A DNA stretch of 64,000 bases from SIG607 sp045646245 (GTDB lineage: Bacteria > Bacillota > Clostridia > Oscillospirales > Acutalibacteraceae): assembly GCA_045646245.1 (NCBI GenBank), contig JAZRKJ010000086.1, forward strand, positions 1-64,000. Direction: 5' to 3'. Below the pieces are notes generated by a model that searched no databases, was not told where the DNA came from, and saw only the letters and a list, made by a program, of their open reading frames with translations. This document shows, in pieces, positions 32,491 through 41,894 of the stretch. The position numbers and the translations under genes were made by a program. Numbering within the stretch: position 1 is the first letter of the stretch; each line of letters opens with the position of its first letter.

Positions 32491-33474
32491 TTATATAGTT
32501 TCTGCAATAACCGCTTTAATGGTGTGCATACGGTTTTCGGCTTCTTTAAAGACAATGGAACGCTCACTTTCAAACACTTCGTCGGTTACTTCCATACTGT
32601 CTCTGCCGAACTTTTCACCCATTTCTTTTCCTATTACCGTTTTAAGGTCGTGGAAAGCAGGAAGGCAGTGCATAAATACTACGTTTTCTGCCGCACTATC
32701 CATAAGGGTTTTATTTACCTGATAAGGTGAAAGCTCGTTGATTCTTTCTTCCCATACTTCAATGGGTTCGCCCATAGATACCCAAACGTCGGTATAAATA
32801 ACGTTAGCGTCCTTAACCGCTTTAATGGGGTCGGTTTCAAACCTAAGGGTTGCGCCACTCTTTTCTGCAAGTTTTTTACAGGTATCAACAAGTTCTTTAC
32901 TTGGCATATACTTTTCAGGTGCGCAAGCGGTAAAGTTAAGACCCATAATAGCGCATCCAACCATAAGCGAGTTACCCATATTATAACGGGCATCGCCCAT
33001 ATAAACAAAGTTAATTCCCTCAAGGTAGCCGAACTGCTCTTTAATAGTTAAAAAGTCGGCAAGAATTTGAGTAGGATGGAATTCATTGGTAAGTCCGTTC
33101 CAAACGGGAACAGAAGCAAAATGAGCCAATTCTTCAACAATTTCCTGACCAAAGCCTCGGTATTCGATTCCGTCGTAGATACCCGAAAGAACACGGGCTG
33201 TATCTGCAATACTTTCCTTTTTACCGATTTGAGAGCCTGACGGGTCAAGGTAGGTAGTACCAATACCTAAATCACTTGCCGCTACTTCAAAGCTGCAACG
33301 GGTTCTGGTACTTGTTTTTTCAAAAATAAGGGCGATATTCTTTCCCTTAAAATCGTCGTGAGGAATTCCTGCTTTTTTCTTTGCCTTATAATCGGCGGCT
33401 TTATCAATAAGGTATGCTATTTCTTCTTTGGAAAAATCAAGAAGCTTTAAAAAATCTCTGCCTTTTAAATTCAT
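32491..33474 (-). CDS. argF: Ornithine carbamoyltransferase
   Basis: Makes citrulline from ornithine and carbamoyl phosphate. The 327-residue product has the carbamoyl-phosphate motif STRTRCSFEVAA near residues 56-67, the ornithine-binding MGEP segment and the HCLPAFHD loop. It is the last gene of the arginine operon, 12 bp after argD. GAGAGGA precedes the ATG. Because it closes a complete biosynthetic operon, the anabolic role is preferred over a catabolic ArcB role. Confidence 0.95.
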   Translation of the reverse strand: MNLKGRDFLKLLDFSKEEIAYLIDKAADYKAKKKAGIPHDDFKGKNIALIFEKTSTRTRCSFEVAASDLGIGTTYLDPSGSQIGKKESIADTARVLSGIYDGIEYRGFGQEIVEELAHFASVPVWNGLTNEFHPTQILADFLTIKEQFGYLEGINFVYMGDARYNMGNSLMVGCAIMGLNFTACAPEKYMPSKELVDTCKKLAEKSGATLRFETDPIKAVKDANVIYTDVWVSMGEPIEVWEERINELSPYQVNKTLMDSAAENVVFMHCLPAFHDLKTVIGKEMGEKFGRDSMEVTDEVFESERSIVFKEAENRMHTIKAVIAETI

Positions 33475-33486
33475 TTGCTGTTCCTC

Positions 33487-34647
33487 TCATTCACAAGCTT
33501 TTTTAATTACGTCAAGCGCCTTTTCAAGCAGTTCTACAGGAATATTAAGGGCGGGAAGAAGTCTTACTTTGTTTTTTGCAGTAAGTACGAGTACGCCCAT
33601 TTCTCTGCAAGCGGTAACTACGTCGGCAACCTTCTTTTCGGTTTCAATTCCAAGCATAAGTCCCATACCGGTTACGCTTTTAATTCCCTTTGCACCACTT
33701 AAAGTATTTATAATTAAATCACTGCGTTCTTTAACGCCGTTAAGAAGCTCATCGTCAATACGGCTAATAACGTTTACTGCACCTGCGCAGGAAACAGGAT
33801 TACCGCCAAAGGTTGAGCCGTGGCTGGAAGGAGTAAGTACGTCCTTTACTTTATCAAAAAGCATTGTAGCGCCAATGGGAAGCCCACCCGCAAGTCCCTT
33901 TGCGGTGGAAACAATATCGGGTGTAAAGCCGTAATTCATATAGCCGTAAAGCTTACCCGTTCTGCCGTTGCCTGTCTGAACCTCGTCAACTATCAGCAAA
34001 ATATCCTTTTCCTTTGCTAATTTAACAACAGCGTCAACAAAAACCTTTTGGAGGGGGATAACTCCGCCTTCGCCTTGCACAGTTTCAAACATAATAGCCG
34101 AAGGATTATATTTTTCTACGTTTTCAATTAAGGCTTCAACGTTATTGGCTTCGGTATACTCAAAGCCTTTTGTAAGGGGAAGAAAATCCTTATGAAAAAC
34201 GTCTTGTCCCGTGGCGGCAAGGGTAGTCACCGTTCTGCCGTGGAAGCTGTTAACAAGGGTTAAAATAACCGGTTCTTCAATTCCCTTTACATCGGTTGCA
34301 TATTTACGAGCAACTTTAATTGCGCACTCGTTGGCTTCTGCGCCCGAATTGGAAAAGAAAACCTTACTGCAACCCGTTTTTTCACTAAGCATTTTTGCAA
34401 GAGTTATGCAGGGAGAAGTATAGTAAAGGTTAGAAGTATGCTGGAATCTGCAGAGCTGTTCAGTAACGGCGCTTACCCAGCTTTCGTCACTGTAGCCGAA
34501 GGTATTTACGGCAATACCTGTGCCAAGGTCAATATATTCCTTTCCCTTTTCGTCGTAGCAAACGCTTCCCATACCCTCAACAATCTGAAGAGGGAAACGG
34601 TTATAAGTACCCGCTATATATTTTTTGTCGTCCTCAATATAAGACAT
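33487..34647 (-). CDS. argD: Acetylornithine aminotransferase
   Basis: PLP enzyme converting N-acetylglutamate semialdehyde to N-acetylornithine with glutamate as amino donor. The 386 residues show the class III aminotransferase landmarks FSNSGAEANE, SFHGRT, VDEVQTGNGRTG and the PLP lysine in STAKGLAGG. It lies 3 bp after argB in the arginine operon and may also serve lysine synthesis, as in other bacteria. Confidence 0.95.
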   Translation of the reverse strand: MSYIEDDKKYIAGTYNRFPLQIVEGMGSVCYDEKGKEYIDLGTGIAVNTFGYSDESWVSAVTEQLCRFQHTSNLYYTSPCITLAKMLSEKTGCSKVFFSNSGAEANECAIKVARKYATDVKGIEEPVILTLVNSFHGRTVTTLAATGQDVFHKDFLPLTKGFEYTEANNVEALIENVEKYNPSAIMFETVQGEGGVIPLQKVFVDAVVKLAKEKDILLIVDEVQTGNGRTGKLYGYMNYGFTPDIVSTAKGLAGGLPIGATMLFDKVKDVLTPSSHGSTFGGNPVSCAGAVNVISRIDDELLNGVKERSDLIINTLSGAKGIKSVTGMGLMLGIETEKKVADVVTACREMGVLVLTAKNKVRLLPALNIPVELLEKALDVIKKACE

Positions 34648-34650
34648 AAG

Positions 34651-35517
34651 TTATTCACCTTTTTTTCTGTAAAACATTGTACCGATACCTTCGTCGGTAA
34701 GGGTTTCGATAAGTATGGAGTGTTCAACTCTGCCGTCAATAATAAACACCTTTCTAACGCCCCATTCAATGGCGTTAGTACAGCATTCAACCTTGGGAAT
34801 CATACCGCCTGAAATTACGCCTTCGTCAATAAGCTCCTTAGCCTCATCAACCTCAATATGAGAAATAAGAGAAGACGGGTCGTTCATATCACGTAAAATA
34901 CCGCTGATATCAGTAAGAGAAATAAGGCTTTCTGCTTCAAGCGCACCTGCAATTTTAGCGGCGGCAGTATCGGCATTTACGTTATAAACGTTACCCTGCT
35001 TATCACAACCCAAGGTGGATACAACGGGAATATAACCCTTTTCAATTACGTCTAAAATGGGTTCAACGTTAACTTTGGTAATGTTACCCACAAAGCCCAG
35101 CTCCGGGTCTTTCATTTCGGCTCTCAACATATGTCCGTCAATACCCGAAAGACCAATGGCTTTACCGCCCTTACGTTCAATAAGGTTTACAAGGCTTTTG
35201 TTAACCTTACCCGCAAGTACCATTTGAACAATGTCAACGGTATCCTTATCTGTAACGCGAAGTCCGTTAACAAACTTACTTTCAAGCCCAACCTTACCCA
35301 GCATATCGGTGATTTCGGGGCCGCCGCCGTGAACCAAAACAACCTTAACGCCAACCAAGGTTAAAAGGATAATATCGCTCATAACCGAATTTTTAAGGTC
35401 TTCGTTTATCATTGCGTTGCCGCCGTATTTAATAACAACGATTTTACCGGTATATTTTTTGATATAAGGCAAAGCCTGAACAAGGATTTCCGCTCTGTCG
35501 GAATTAGAAATATTCAT
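34651..35517 (-). CDS. argB: Acetylglutamate kinase
   Basis: Phosphorylates N-acetylglutamate, usually the arginine-inhibited step when the pathway is cyclic. The start is set at the ATG 35515-35517 (MNISNSD), which has GGAGTG upstream, three codons after the longest frame; the product is 288 residues. Conserved segments are VIKYGGNAM, VLVHGGGPEI and the NVNAD stretch. The N-terminal extension before the kinase core (about 25 residues) is the type linked to hexameric, arginine-sensitive enzymes, so feedback inhibition is plausible. It lies 63 bp after argJ. Confidence 0.95.
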   Translation of the reverse strand: MNISNSDRAEILVQALPYIKKYTGKIVVIKYGGNAMINEDLKNSVMSDIILLTLVGVKVVLVHGGGPEITDMLGKVGLESKFVNGLRVTDKDTVDIVQMVLAGKVNKSLVNLIERKGGKAIGLSGIDGHMLRAEMKDPELGFVGNITKVNVEPILDVIEKGYIPVVSTLGCDKQGNVYNVNADTAAAKIAGALEAESLISLTDISGILRDMNDPSSLISHIEVDEAKELIDEGVISGGMIPKVECCTNAIEWGVRKVFIIDGRVEHSILIETLTDEGIGTMFYRKKGE

Positions 35518-35580
35518 AACACACACTCCATTTAAAAACGGTTAAAATCCCCATATAAAATGGAGATTTTTCAACACTTT

Positions 35581-36792
35581 TTAAGTACGGTAGTCACCGT
35601 TTATTTTAACGTAATCATAAGTAAGGTCGCAACCCCAAGCGGTAGCAGAAGCATCGCCATCGGAAAGACTGATTATAATTTCTATTTCATTCTGGAGAAG
35701 AATTTCTTTTGCTTTTTCTTCGCTGAAATCAATACCGCTTCCCTGCTTGCAAACTTCAATTTCACCTTTGCTTGACTTAAAGGAAACGTCTACTCCCATT
35801 ACGTCAACGTCGCATTTAGCGTAACCGATAGCGCAAAGAATTCTGCCCCAGTTGGCGTCGGCGCCAAACATAGCCGCTTTAGTAAGAGAGGAACAAATAA
35901 CGCTTTTTGCAACCTTTTTGGCGGTAGCAATATCTTTAGCGCCGCTTACTTTACATTCAAGCATTTTGGTGGCGCCCTCACCGTCGGCGGCAATGCATCT
36001 GCAAAGGTAAACCGTTACGGTGTTAAGGGACTTCATAAAGGTTTTAAAATCGTCATTTTCTTCGGTAATAGCCTTATTTCCCGCCATACCGTTAGCAAGA
36101 ACTGCAACCATATCGTTGGTGGAGGTATCACCGTCAACGCTTACCATATTAAAAGTATCCTTAATATCGCTTGAAAGAGCTTTTTGTAAAAGAGCAGAAG
36201 AAATAGCGCAGTCTGTGGTAATAAACACAAGCATAGTTGCCATATCGGGATGAATCATACCGCTTCCCTTGGCAATACCGCCTATTTTACACTCAACACC
36301 GCCTATTTCAAAGGAAACGGCAATTTCTTTAACTTTAGTGTCGGTGGTCATAATACCGTATGCCGCTTCAAGGCTGTTATCTCCCAAGGCTTCAACCAAC
36401 ATGGGAACGCCTTTTTTAATCGGTTCAATATCAAGAGGCTGTCCGATAACACCGGTAGAAGCAACTATAACGTCGTCACCGTTAATTGACAGCTCCTTTG
36501 CAACAAGACTGCTCATTTCTTCGGCGATTTCAATACCGTTTGCGTTACAGGTATTAGCATTGCCGCTGTTACAAATGACAGCTCTTGCAACACCGTTTGC
36601 AATATGCTTTTTGGTAACGGTCAAGGGCGCACCTTTTACAAGATTAGTGGTGTAAACCGCAGCAGCAGCAGCGTCGGTTTCACTAAAGATAAGCGCAATA
36701 TCATTTTTGGTTTTATTCTTTCTTATACCGCAATGAACACCCGAAGCGGTAAAACCTTTTGCAGCACAAACGCCGCCAGAAATAATATTCAT
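35581..36792 (-). CDS. argJ: Bifunctional glutamate N-acetyltransferase/ornithine acetyltransferase
   Basis: Recycles the acetyl group from N-acetylornithine to glutamate and so makes the pathway cyclic; many members also use acetyl-CoA. The 403-residue precursor self-cleaves before the threonine in KGSGMIHPDMATML, which is intact, to form two subunits. AAGGTGA precedes the ATG. It follows argC after 14 bp. The presence of ArgJ explains why no argE or argA is needed here. Confidence 0.95.
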   Translation of the reverse strand: MNIISGGVCAAKGFTASGVHCGIRKNKTKNDIALIFSETDAAAAAVYTTNLVKGAPLTVTKKHIANGVARAVICNSGNANTCNANGIEIAEEMSSLVAKELSINGDDVIVASTGVIGQPLDIEPIKKGVPMLVEALGDNSLEAAYGIMTTDTKVKEIAVSFEIGGVECKIGGIAKGSGMIHPDMATMLVFITTDCAISSALLQKALSSDIKDTFNMVSVDGDTSTNDMVAVLANGMAGNKAITEENDDFKTFMKSLNTVTVYLCRCIAADGEGATKMLECKVSGAKDIATAKKVAKSVICSSLTKAAMFGADANWGRILCAIGYAKCDVDVMGVDVSFKSSKGEIEVCKQGSGIDFSEEKAKEILLQNEIEIIISLSDGDASATAWGCDLTYDYVKINGDYRT

Positions 36793-36806
36793 AAAATCAA
36801 ATCACC

Positions 36807-37739
36807 TTATATATTTAATCCGGTAGTTGGGTCAACACCCATAACAATATTCATACACTCTACTGCGGCACCCGAAGCGCCTTTGCCAAGATTATCGTAC
36901 CTTGCGGCAAGAAGAATTCTGTCTTCATTGCCGAATACCGCAATTTCCATACTGTCAAAGCCCGAAAGAGCTACGGCAGATAAAAAACCCGCTTCATCAG
37001 CTTCGTCGTTATATTTAACAACAGGACCGACGAATTTGTTTTTATAAACCTCTTTAATATCATCAACGGTTTTTCCGTTGCAAAGCTGAGAGGAAAAAAC
37101 AGGTACGGTTACACACATACCGCTATAGAAATCAGAAACAATAGGAGAAAAAGCGGGAATATTTTCAAGTGTGGTTACAGCACTGATTTCCTTTAAATGC
37201 TTATGGGCTTGGGAAAGTGCGTATTGACGGGGAGCGGTTAACAAAGGGTCAATTTCATCGGCTTCATATTCCGCTATCATCTTCTTACCGCCTCCGCTGT
37301 AGCCCGTAACCGAGGTAACGGACAATAAAGCGTCTTTTTTAAGAATACCTGCTTCAATAAGAGGATAAACAAGAGCAATAACGCCGCTTGCATGACAGCC
37401 CGGTACCGCAATTTTTTTGGCGGTGGGTAAAGCGTTTTCAATATCCTTTTTAATTTCGGGGAAGCCGTAAGTCCAACCCGCTTCGGTTCTGTGAGCGGTG
37501 GAGGTATCAAGAACAACGGTATTTTCGTTTTCTAAAAGAGAAACCGATTCTCTTGCCGCATCGTCGGGAAGACAAAGGAAAACTATATCTGCGCTGTTTA
37601 TTGCTTCTTTTCTGGCGTTAAGGTCTTTACGCTTTTCTTCGGGAAGCTTTATTAAGGAAATATCGCTTCTTGCTTCAAGACGCTCGTAAATGCGAAGCCC
37701 CGTTGTACCGGCGCTTCCGTCAATGAATACCTTTTTCAT
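36807..37739 (-). CDS. argC: N-acetyl-gamma-glutamyl-phosphate reductase, short type 2 form
   Basis: NADPH-dependent reductase making N-acetylglutamate semialdehyde. At 310 residues it is the short form, not the 345-residue type common in Firmicutes. The N terminus MKKVFIDGSAGTTGLRI is the type 2 signature; the catalytic cysteine lies in VPGCHASG and the LDTSTAHRT segment is conserved. The start overlaps the argH stop by 4 bp (ATGA). Confidence 0.93.
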   Translation of the reverse strand: MKKVFIDGSAGTTGLRIYERLEARSDISLIKLPEEKRKDLNARKEAINSADIVFLCLPDDAARESVSLLENENTVVLDTSTAHRTEAGWTYGFPEIKKDIENALPTAKKIAVPGCHASGVIALVYPLIEAGILKKDALLSVTSVTGYSGGGKKMIAEYEADEIDPLLTAPRQYALSQAHKHLKEISAVTTLENIPAFSPIVSDFYSGMCVTVPVFSSQLCNGKTVDDIKEVYKNKFVGPVVKYNDEADEAGFLSAVALSGFDSMEIAVFGNEDRILLAARYDNLGKGASGAAVECMNIVMGVDPTTGLNI

Positions 37740-39112
37740 TTTTCTAAAAACTCCGTAATATATTCTATTTGCGCCTTAACCGATTCGTAACCCGTGCTTC
37801 CCGCTGAAATACGCTTTGCAACACAGGTTTCAAGGGAAATTTCGTTATATAAATCGGTATCGAAAAGTTCGGAATATTCTTTATACTTTTCAATAGGCAG
37901 GTCTTCAAGAACGGTTCCCTGTTCAATACAGTAACCTACAAGTGTACCTACATGTTTATAGGCGGTTCTGAAGGGCATACCTTTTTTAACAAGATAATCT
38001 GCAAGGTCGGTAGCGTTAATAAATCCCTTTTGCGCTGCGGAATACATATTTCCTTTAAGAGCTTTCATTGTTGCAACCATAGGAGCAAAAATTGAAAGAC
38101 ACTTTTTAACGGTGTCAACCGCATCGAAAATTGCTTCTTTATCTTCCTGCATATCTTTGTTATAAGCAAGGGGTAAGCCTTTAAGAGTGGTAAGCAGAGC
38201 AAAAAGATCACCGTAAACCCTACCCGTTTTACCACGTACAAGCTCAGCCATATCAGGGTTCTTCTTTTGAGGCATAATGCTGGAGCCTGTAGTATAGCTG
38301 TCGTCAAGCTCTATAAACTTAAACTCCCAGCTTGACCAAAGAATAATTTCTTCGGAGAAACGGGATAAGTGCATCATAACGGTTGAAAACGCCGACATAA
38401 GCTCAATGCAAAAATCTCGGTCGGAAACGCCGTCAATGCTATTCATCATTATACCGTTAAAGCCAAGTCTTTCAGCTTCAAAGGCTCTGTCGGTATTATA
38501 GGTAGTACCCGCCAGAGCGCAAGAGCCGATAGGACAATAATTCATTCTGTCAAGCGCGTCGCCAATACGTTCAAAATCGCGCTTGAACATCATAGCGTAA
38601 GCAAGTAAATGGTGAGCAAAGGTTATGGGCTGAGCACGTTGAAGATGGGTATACCCCGGCATAATAGCGTCCTGATTTTCAGCCGCTTTATCCCTTATTA
38701 CTTCAATAAGCTTTAAAAGAAGTTCTCCGATTTCTTCACATTCAGCAAAAAGATAAAGACGGATATCAAGAGCAACCTGATCATTACGGCTTCTTGCGGT
38801 GTGAAGCTTTTTGCCGTTGTCCCCTATTCTTTTGGTGAGTTCGGATTCAACAAACATATGAATATCTTCCGCTTCCATATCAATGGGAAGAGTACCGTCT
38901 TCAATATCTTTTAAAATTCCGCTTAAGCCGTTTAATATATCGGCGTATTCGTCTTTAGTGATGATTCCTTGACGGGAAAGCATCATTGCGTGAACCATTG
39001 AGCCGGTAATATCTTGCCTGTACATTCTTGAATCAAAATGAATGGAAGAGTTAAAATCGTCAGCTTCTTTATCAAGGGCTTTACTAAACCTTCCTGCCCA
39101 CATTTTATCCAT
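37736..39112 (-). CDS. argH: Argininosuccinate lyase
   Basis: Splits argininosuccinate to arginine and fumarate. The 458-residue product shows the fumarase/aspartase superfamily signature GSSIMPQKKNPD, the TARSRNDQ motif and the N-terminal MWAGRFSKALD. It lies 21 bp after argG and overlaps argC by 4 bp. No oddities. Confidence 0.96.
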   Translation of the reverse strand: MDKMWAGRFSKALDKEADDFNSSIHFDSRMYRQDITGSMVHAMMLSRQGIITKDEYADILNGLSGILKDIEDGTLPIDMEAEDIHMFVESELTKRIGDNGKKLHTARSRNDQVALDIRLYLFAECEEIGELLLKLIEVIRDKAAENQDAIMPGYTHLQRAQPITFAHHLLAYAMMFKRDFERIGDALDRMNYCPIGSCALAGTTYNTDRAFEAERLGFNGIMMNSIDGVSDRDFCIELMSAFSTVMMHLSRFSEEIILWSSWEFKFIELDDSYTTGSSIMPQKKNPDMAELVRGKTGRVYGDLFALLTTLKGLPLAYNKDMQEDKEAIFDAVDTVKKCLSIFAPMVATMKALKGNMYSAAQKGFINATDLADYLVKKGMPFRTAYKHVGTLVGYCIEQGTVLEDLPIEKYKEYSELFDTDLYNEISLETCVAKRISAGSTGYESVKAQIEYITEFLEK

Positions 39113-39133
39113 TATATCTACCTCAAAATAAAA

Positions 39134-40363
39134 TTAGTCGAGATTGTTCTTTTTCTTCATTTTTGCGTAAACCTTGGTGGGAAGACCGTAAAGGTTAATG
39201 AATCCTGCAGATTCCTTTTGGTCATATACGTCGTCTTCGTCGAAGGTAGCAATTTCACTGTCGTAAAGAGAATAAGGAGAGGTTACTCCCGCATTAATAA
39301 TGTTACCCTTATAAAGCTTAACCTTAACGTCGCCGGTAACGGTTTTCTGGGTAGTCTTAACAAAAGCAAGAATTGCTTCGGTAAGAGGAGTAAACCAAAG
39401 AGCGTTATATACATTTTCGGCAAGCTTTTGAGCAACCAAAGACTTGTAGTGAGCGGTATCCTTATCAAGACAAATGGTTTCAAGAATCTGATGAGCCTTA
39501 TAAAGAATAGCGCCGCCGGGGGTTTCATAAACACCTCTGCACTTCATACCCACAAGACGGTTTTCTACAATATCGAGAAGTCCGATACCGTTAGCGCCGC
39601 CAAGTTCATTAAGCTTGGAAACAAGAGCAACGCTGTCCATTTCTTTTCCGTCAATAGCGGTAGGAACACCCTGTTCAAAGTGAATAGTTACGTAGGTAGG
39701 CTTATCGGGAGCCATTTCGGGAGAAACACCCATTTCAAGGAAGCCTTCCTTGTTGTACTGAGGTTCATTAGCAGGGTCTTCCAAATCAAGACCTTCGTGG
39801 CTTAAGTGCCAGATGTTCTTATCTTTGGAATAGTTGGTTTCTCTGTTTATTTTAAGAGGTACGTTGTGGGCTTCAGCGTAGTCGATTTCTTCCTCTCTGG
39901 ACTTAATATCCCATTCTCTCCAAGGAGCAATAATGGGCATATCGGGAGCAAAAGCCTTAATAGCCATTTCAAATCTTACCTGGTCGTTACCCTTACCGGT
40001 ACAGCCGTGACAAATTGCGTCTGCGCCTTCCTTAAGAGCTATTTCTGCAATGCGCTTTGCAATAGGAGGACGTGCAAAAGCGGTACCTAACATATAATCT
40101 TCATAAAGTGCGCCTGCCTGAACGCAAGGAAATACGTAATCCTCAAGAAATTCTTTGGTAAGGTCCTCAATATAAATCTTGAAAGCGCCGGTTTTAATAG
40201 CCTTTTCTTCAAGACCTTCAAGCTCACTTGCCTGACCAACGTTACCCGATACTGCAATAATTTCAGGATTGTTGTAGTTTTCTTTTAACCAAGGGATGAT
40301 AATAGAGGTATCAAGACCGCCGGAATACGCAAGAACTACCTTTTTAATTTTACTTTTATCCAT
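39134..40363 (-). CDS. argG: Argininosuccinate synthase
   Basis: Joins citrulline and aspartate using ATP. The ATG at 40361-40363 (MDKSKIKKVV) has GGAGG about 8 nt upstream and is preferred to one five codons earlier; the product is 409 residues. The ATP pyrophosphatase P-loop AYSGGLDTSI is at residues 10-19, and GCTGKGNDQVRFE and RETNYSKDKNIWHLSHEG are conserved. It is the first gene of argGHCJBDF, behind a promoter overlapped by an ArgR-like box. Confidence 0.96.
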   Translation of the reverse strand: MDKSKIKKVVLAYSGGLDTSIIIPWLKENYNNPEIIAVSGNVGQASELEGLEEKAIKTGAFKIYIEDLTKEFLEDYVFPCVQAGALYEDYMLGTAFARPPIAKRIAEIALKEGADAICHGCTGKGNDQVRFEMAIKAFAPDMPIIAPWREWDIKSREEEIDYAEAHNVPLKINRETNYSKDKNIWHLSHEGLDLEDPANEPQYNKEGFLEMGVSPEMAPDKPTYVTIHFEQGVPTAIDGKEMDSVALVSKLNELGGANGIGLLDIVENRLVGMKCRGVYETPGGAILYKAHQILETICLDKDTAHYKSLVAQKLAENVYNALWFTPLTEAILAFVKTTQKTVTGDVKVKLYKGNIINAGVTSPYSLYDSEIATFDEDDVYDQKESAGFINLYGLPTKVYAKMKKKNNLD

Positions 40364-40404
40364 TTTTAATTCCTCCAAAAAGTGTTTTCAAATTCAGTGC
40401 TTGT

Positions 40405-40433
40405 ATTATACCACCAACTGTATATTTATGCAA
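40405..40433 (-). promoter_or_regulatory. arg operon promoter with overlapping ARG box
   Basis: Minus-strand TTGCAT and TATAAT are spaced 17 bp. The -35 and the start of the spacer read TGCATAAATATACA (40419-40432), a 14 bp near-palindrome of the TGnATnnnnATnCA type bound by ArgR/AhrC. Repressor binding would block the polymerase directly. Confidence 0.7.
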
Positions 40434-40556
40434 GTTTTTCCGCATACTTTTTATTCATTTTTTAAAAACTCTCTTTTTACTACAAAACATATACAAAAAT
40501 CAGTTGTCTTTTTGGTTATTTTGATAATCCGTTTTTTAGTTTTTATGCATTTTATA

Positions 40557-40570
40557 TGCATATTTATTCA
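40557..40570. promoter_or_regulatory. Second ARG-box-like operator
   Basis: TGCATATTTATTCA on the plus strand fits the ArgR half-site pattern. It abuts another 15 bp palindrome, TGCATTTTATATGCA (40546-40560), and lies about 160 bp upstream of the arg transcription start. Two spaced operators suit a hexameric ArgR that loops DNA. Inference. Confidence 0.5.
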
Positions 40571-40584
40571 TAAACAAAAATATA

Positions 40585-40605
40585 CAGCCGGTATTCCTCC
40601 GGCTG
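40585..40605 (-). terminator. Terminator after the DUF4886 pseudogene
   Basis: Stem CAGCCGG with CCGGCTG around 7 nt, followed on the minus strand by TATATTTTTG. It lies 5 bp past the pseudogene stop. Confidence 0.7.
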
Positions 40606-40609
40606 CATA

Positions 40610-41201
40610 TCAAATATTCTCTACTATTTCCTTAATTTTAGCTATTCTTGCCATAGAAGCATTGGTTATAACAAAATCATACGGCAAGAAGCCAATGCTT
40701 TGAACCTTCTTACCCGTAAGCACCTTATACCAGGTAAGTGCTGCGGCGTATCTTCCGAAATCCAGACCCAAATGCTGACCGTCTCGGTTTAAAGAGGGAG
40801 CGCCTTTGCCATAATTAAATTCCTCAGTTTTTCTGAGAGCCTGAATAACGTCTCCCACAGGAATAATATCCATATACATAATTATATAACTCATCAAAAT
40901 AAGGAATATAGGTGTCAACATTTCCGCTAAGCCAGCTTGCCTGCTGAAGGGTTATATAATCCCAATCGTCTTCAAGCAACACCTCTTCTATCGCCCTCAT
41001 ACGGTCGGTGTGCTTTCCGTTTAATTCATAACGGTAAGCGGCGTTGTTTTCCTTTATATTCTTAACGTGAGTTTCAAGAGAACAACCGCCTATATACATA
41101 TTTACACAGTAAATTTCTTCTTCACCGTGCATAGATATATCATGCAGATAATGCTGCGCATCCTCCGAAAAGCTGTTTCCTATAGATAATACCTTTAACA
41201 T
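40610..41201 (-). pseudogene. DUF4886 SGNH-like hydrolase, internal deletion
   Basis: The N-terminal part (from 41201) reads MLKVLSIGNSFSEDAQHYLH, with IGGCSLETHVKNI and DWDYITLQQASWLSG, up to FDELYNYV. A different frame then continues MDIIPVGDVIQALRKTEEF and RDGQHLGLDFGRYAAAL to the end. In intact members about 60 residues, including an HQTWAYE-like segment, lie between these two parts. The junction is near 40875-40885 and the remaining length (592 bp) is not a multiple of three. So this is an out-of-frame internal deletion with both ends and the terminator kept. The original function was probably carbohydrate esterase-like, not proven. Confidence 0.8.
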
Positions 41202-41238
41202 CTTTCACCTCAAAGTATTTTATCTTAAATTTGCATAT

Positions 41239-41892
41239 TTAGTTTCCGGTCATTTTTTCCTGTTTAACCTTTTTGTCAATTACGTGGCGGGAAGCAAGTT
41301 CTTTTTTAATATCTTCAACGCTTATTCCCATTTCTACCATCATAACCATAACGTGATACATTAGGTCGGCAACCTCGTAAATTGTTTCGGCTTTATCGTT
41401 GGCTTTACCTGCAATAATAACCTCGGTACACTCTTCGCCCACCTTTTTAAGAATTTTGTCAATGCCCTTTTGGAAAAGGTAGGTGGTATAAGAACCTTCG
41501 GGAAGGTCTTTTTTTCTGCCTTCCAAAAGCTTATAAAGACCTTCGGTGGAAAATGCACTTAGCTCATCGCTTTGCCAAACTTCGTTAAAGAAGCAGCTGT
41601 TTTCTCCGGTATGACAAGCGGGGCCGTCTTTTTTTACAAGAACGGTTAAAGCGTCCTTATCACAGTCGGCGGTAATGGAAACGATATGCTGATAGTTACC
41701 GCTTGTTTCACCCTTAAGCCACAGCTCTTGTCTGCTTCTGCTGAAAAAACAGGTTAGTCCCTTTTCCATAGAAATTTTAAGGCTTTCTTTATTCATATAA
41801 GCAAGGGTTAATACTTCTTTGGTATCAGCATCAACCACTATAGCGGGTATAAGCCCTTTTTCATCAAATTTAAGTTCATCAATATTAAACAT
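41239..41892 (-). CDS. hisIE: Bifunctional phosphoribosyl-AMP cyclohydrolase/phosphoribosyl-ATP pyrophosphatase
   Basis: Catalyses steps two and three of histidine synthesis. The 217-residue fusion has a HisI domain (residues 1-105 or so, with SRSRQELWLKGETSGN and the zinc-site region DCDKDALTVLVKKDGPACH) and a HisE domain (residues 115-210, with GEECTEVIIAGK and EVADLMYHVMVMM). It is the last gene of the his operon, 2 bp after hisF. Confidence 0.95.
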   Translation of the reverse strand: MFNIDELKFDEKGLIPAIVVDADTKEVLTLAYMNKESLKISMEKGLTCFFSRSRQELWLKGETSGNYQHIVSITADCDKDALTVLVKKDGPACHTGENSCFFNEVWQSDELSAFSTEGLYKLLEGRKKDLPEGSYTTYLFQKGIDKILKKVGEECTEVIIAGKANDKAETIYEVADLMYHVMVMMVEMGISVEDIKKELASRHVIDKKVKQEKMTGN

Positions 41893-41894
41893 AA

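Noticed and set aside
32329..32730. Plus-strand frame of 133 codons overlapping argF
   Set aside because: It is the complement of argF for most of its length and has no start signal or motif.
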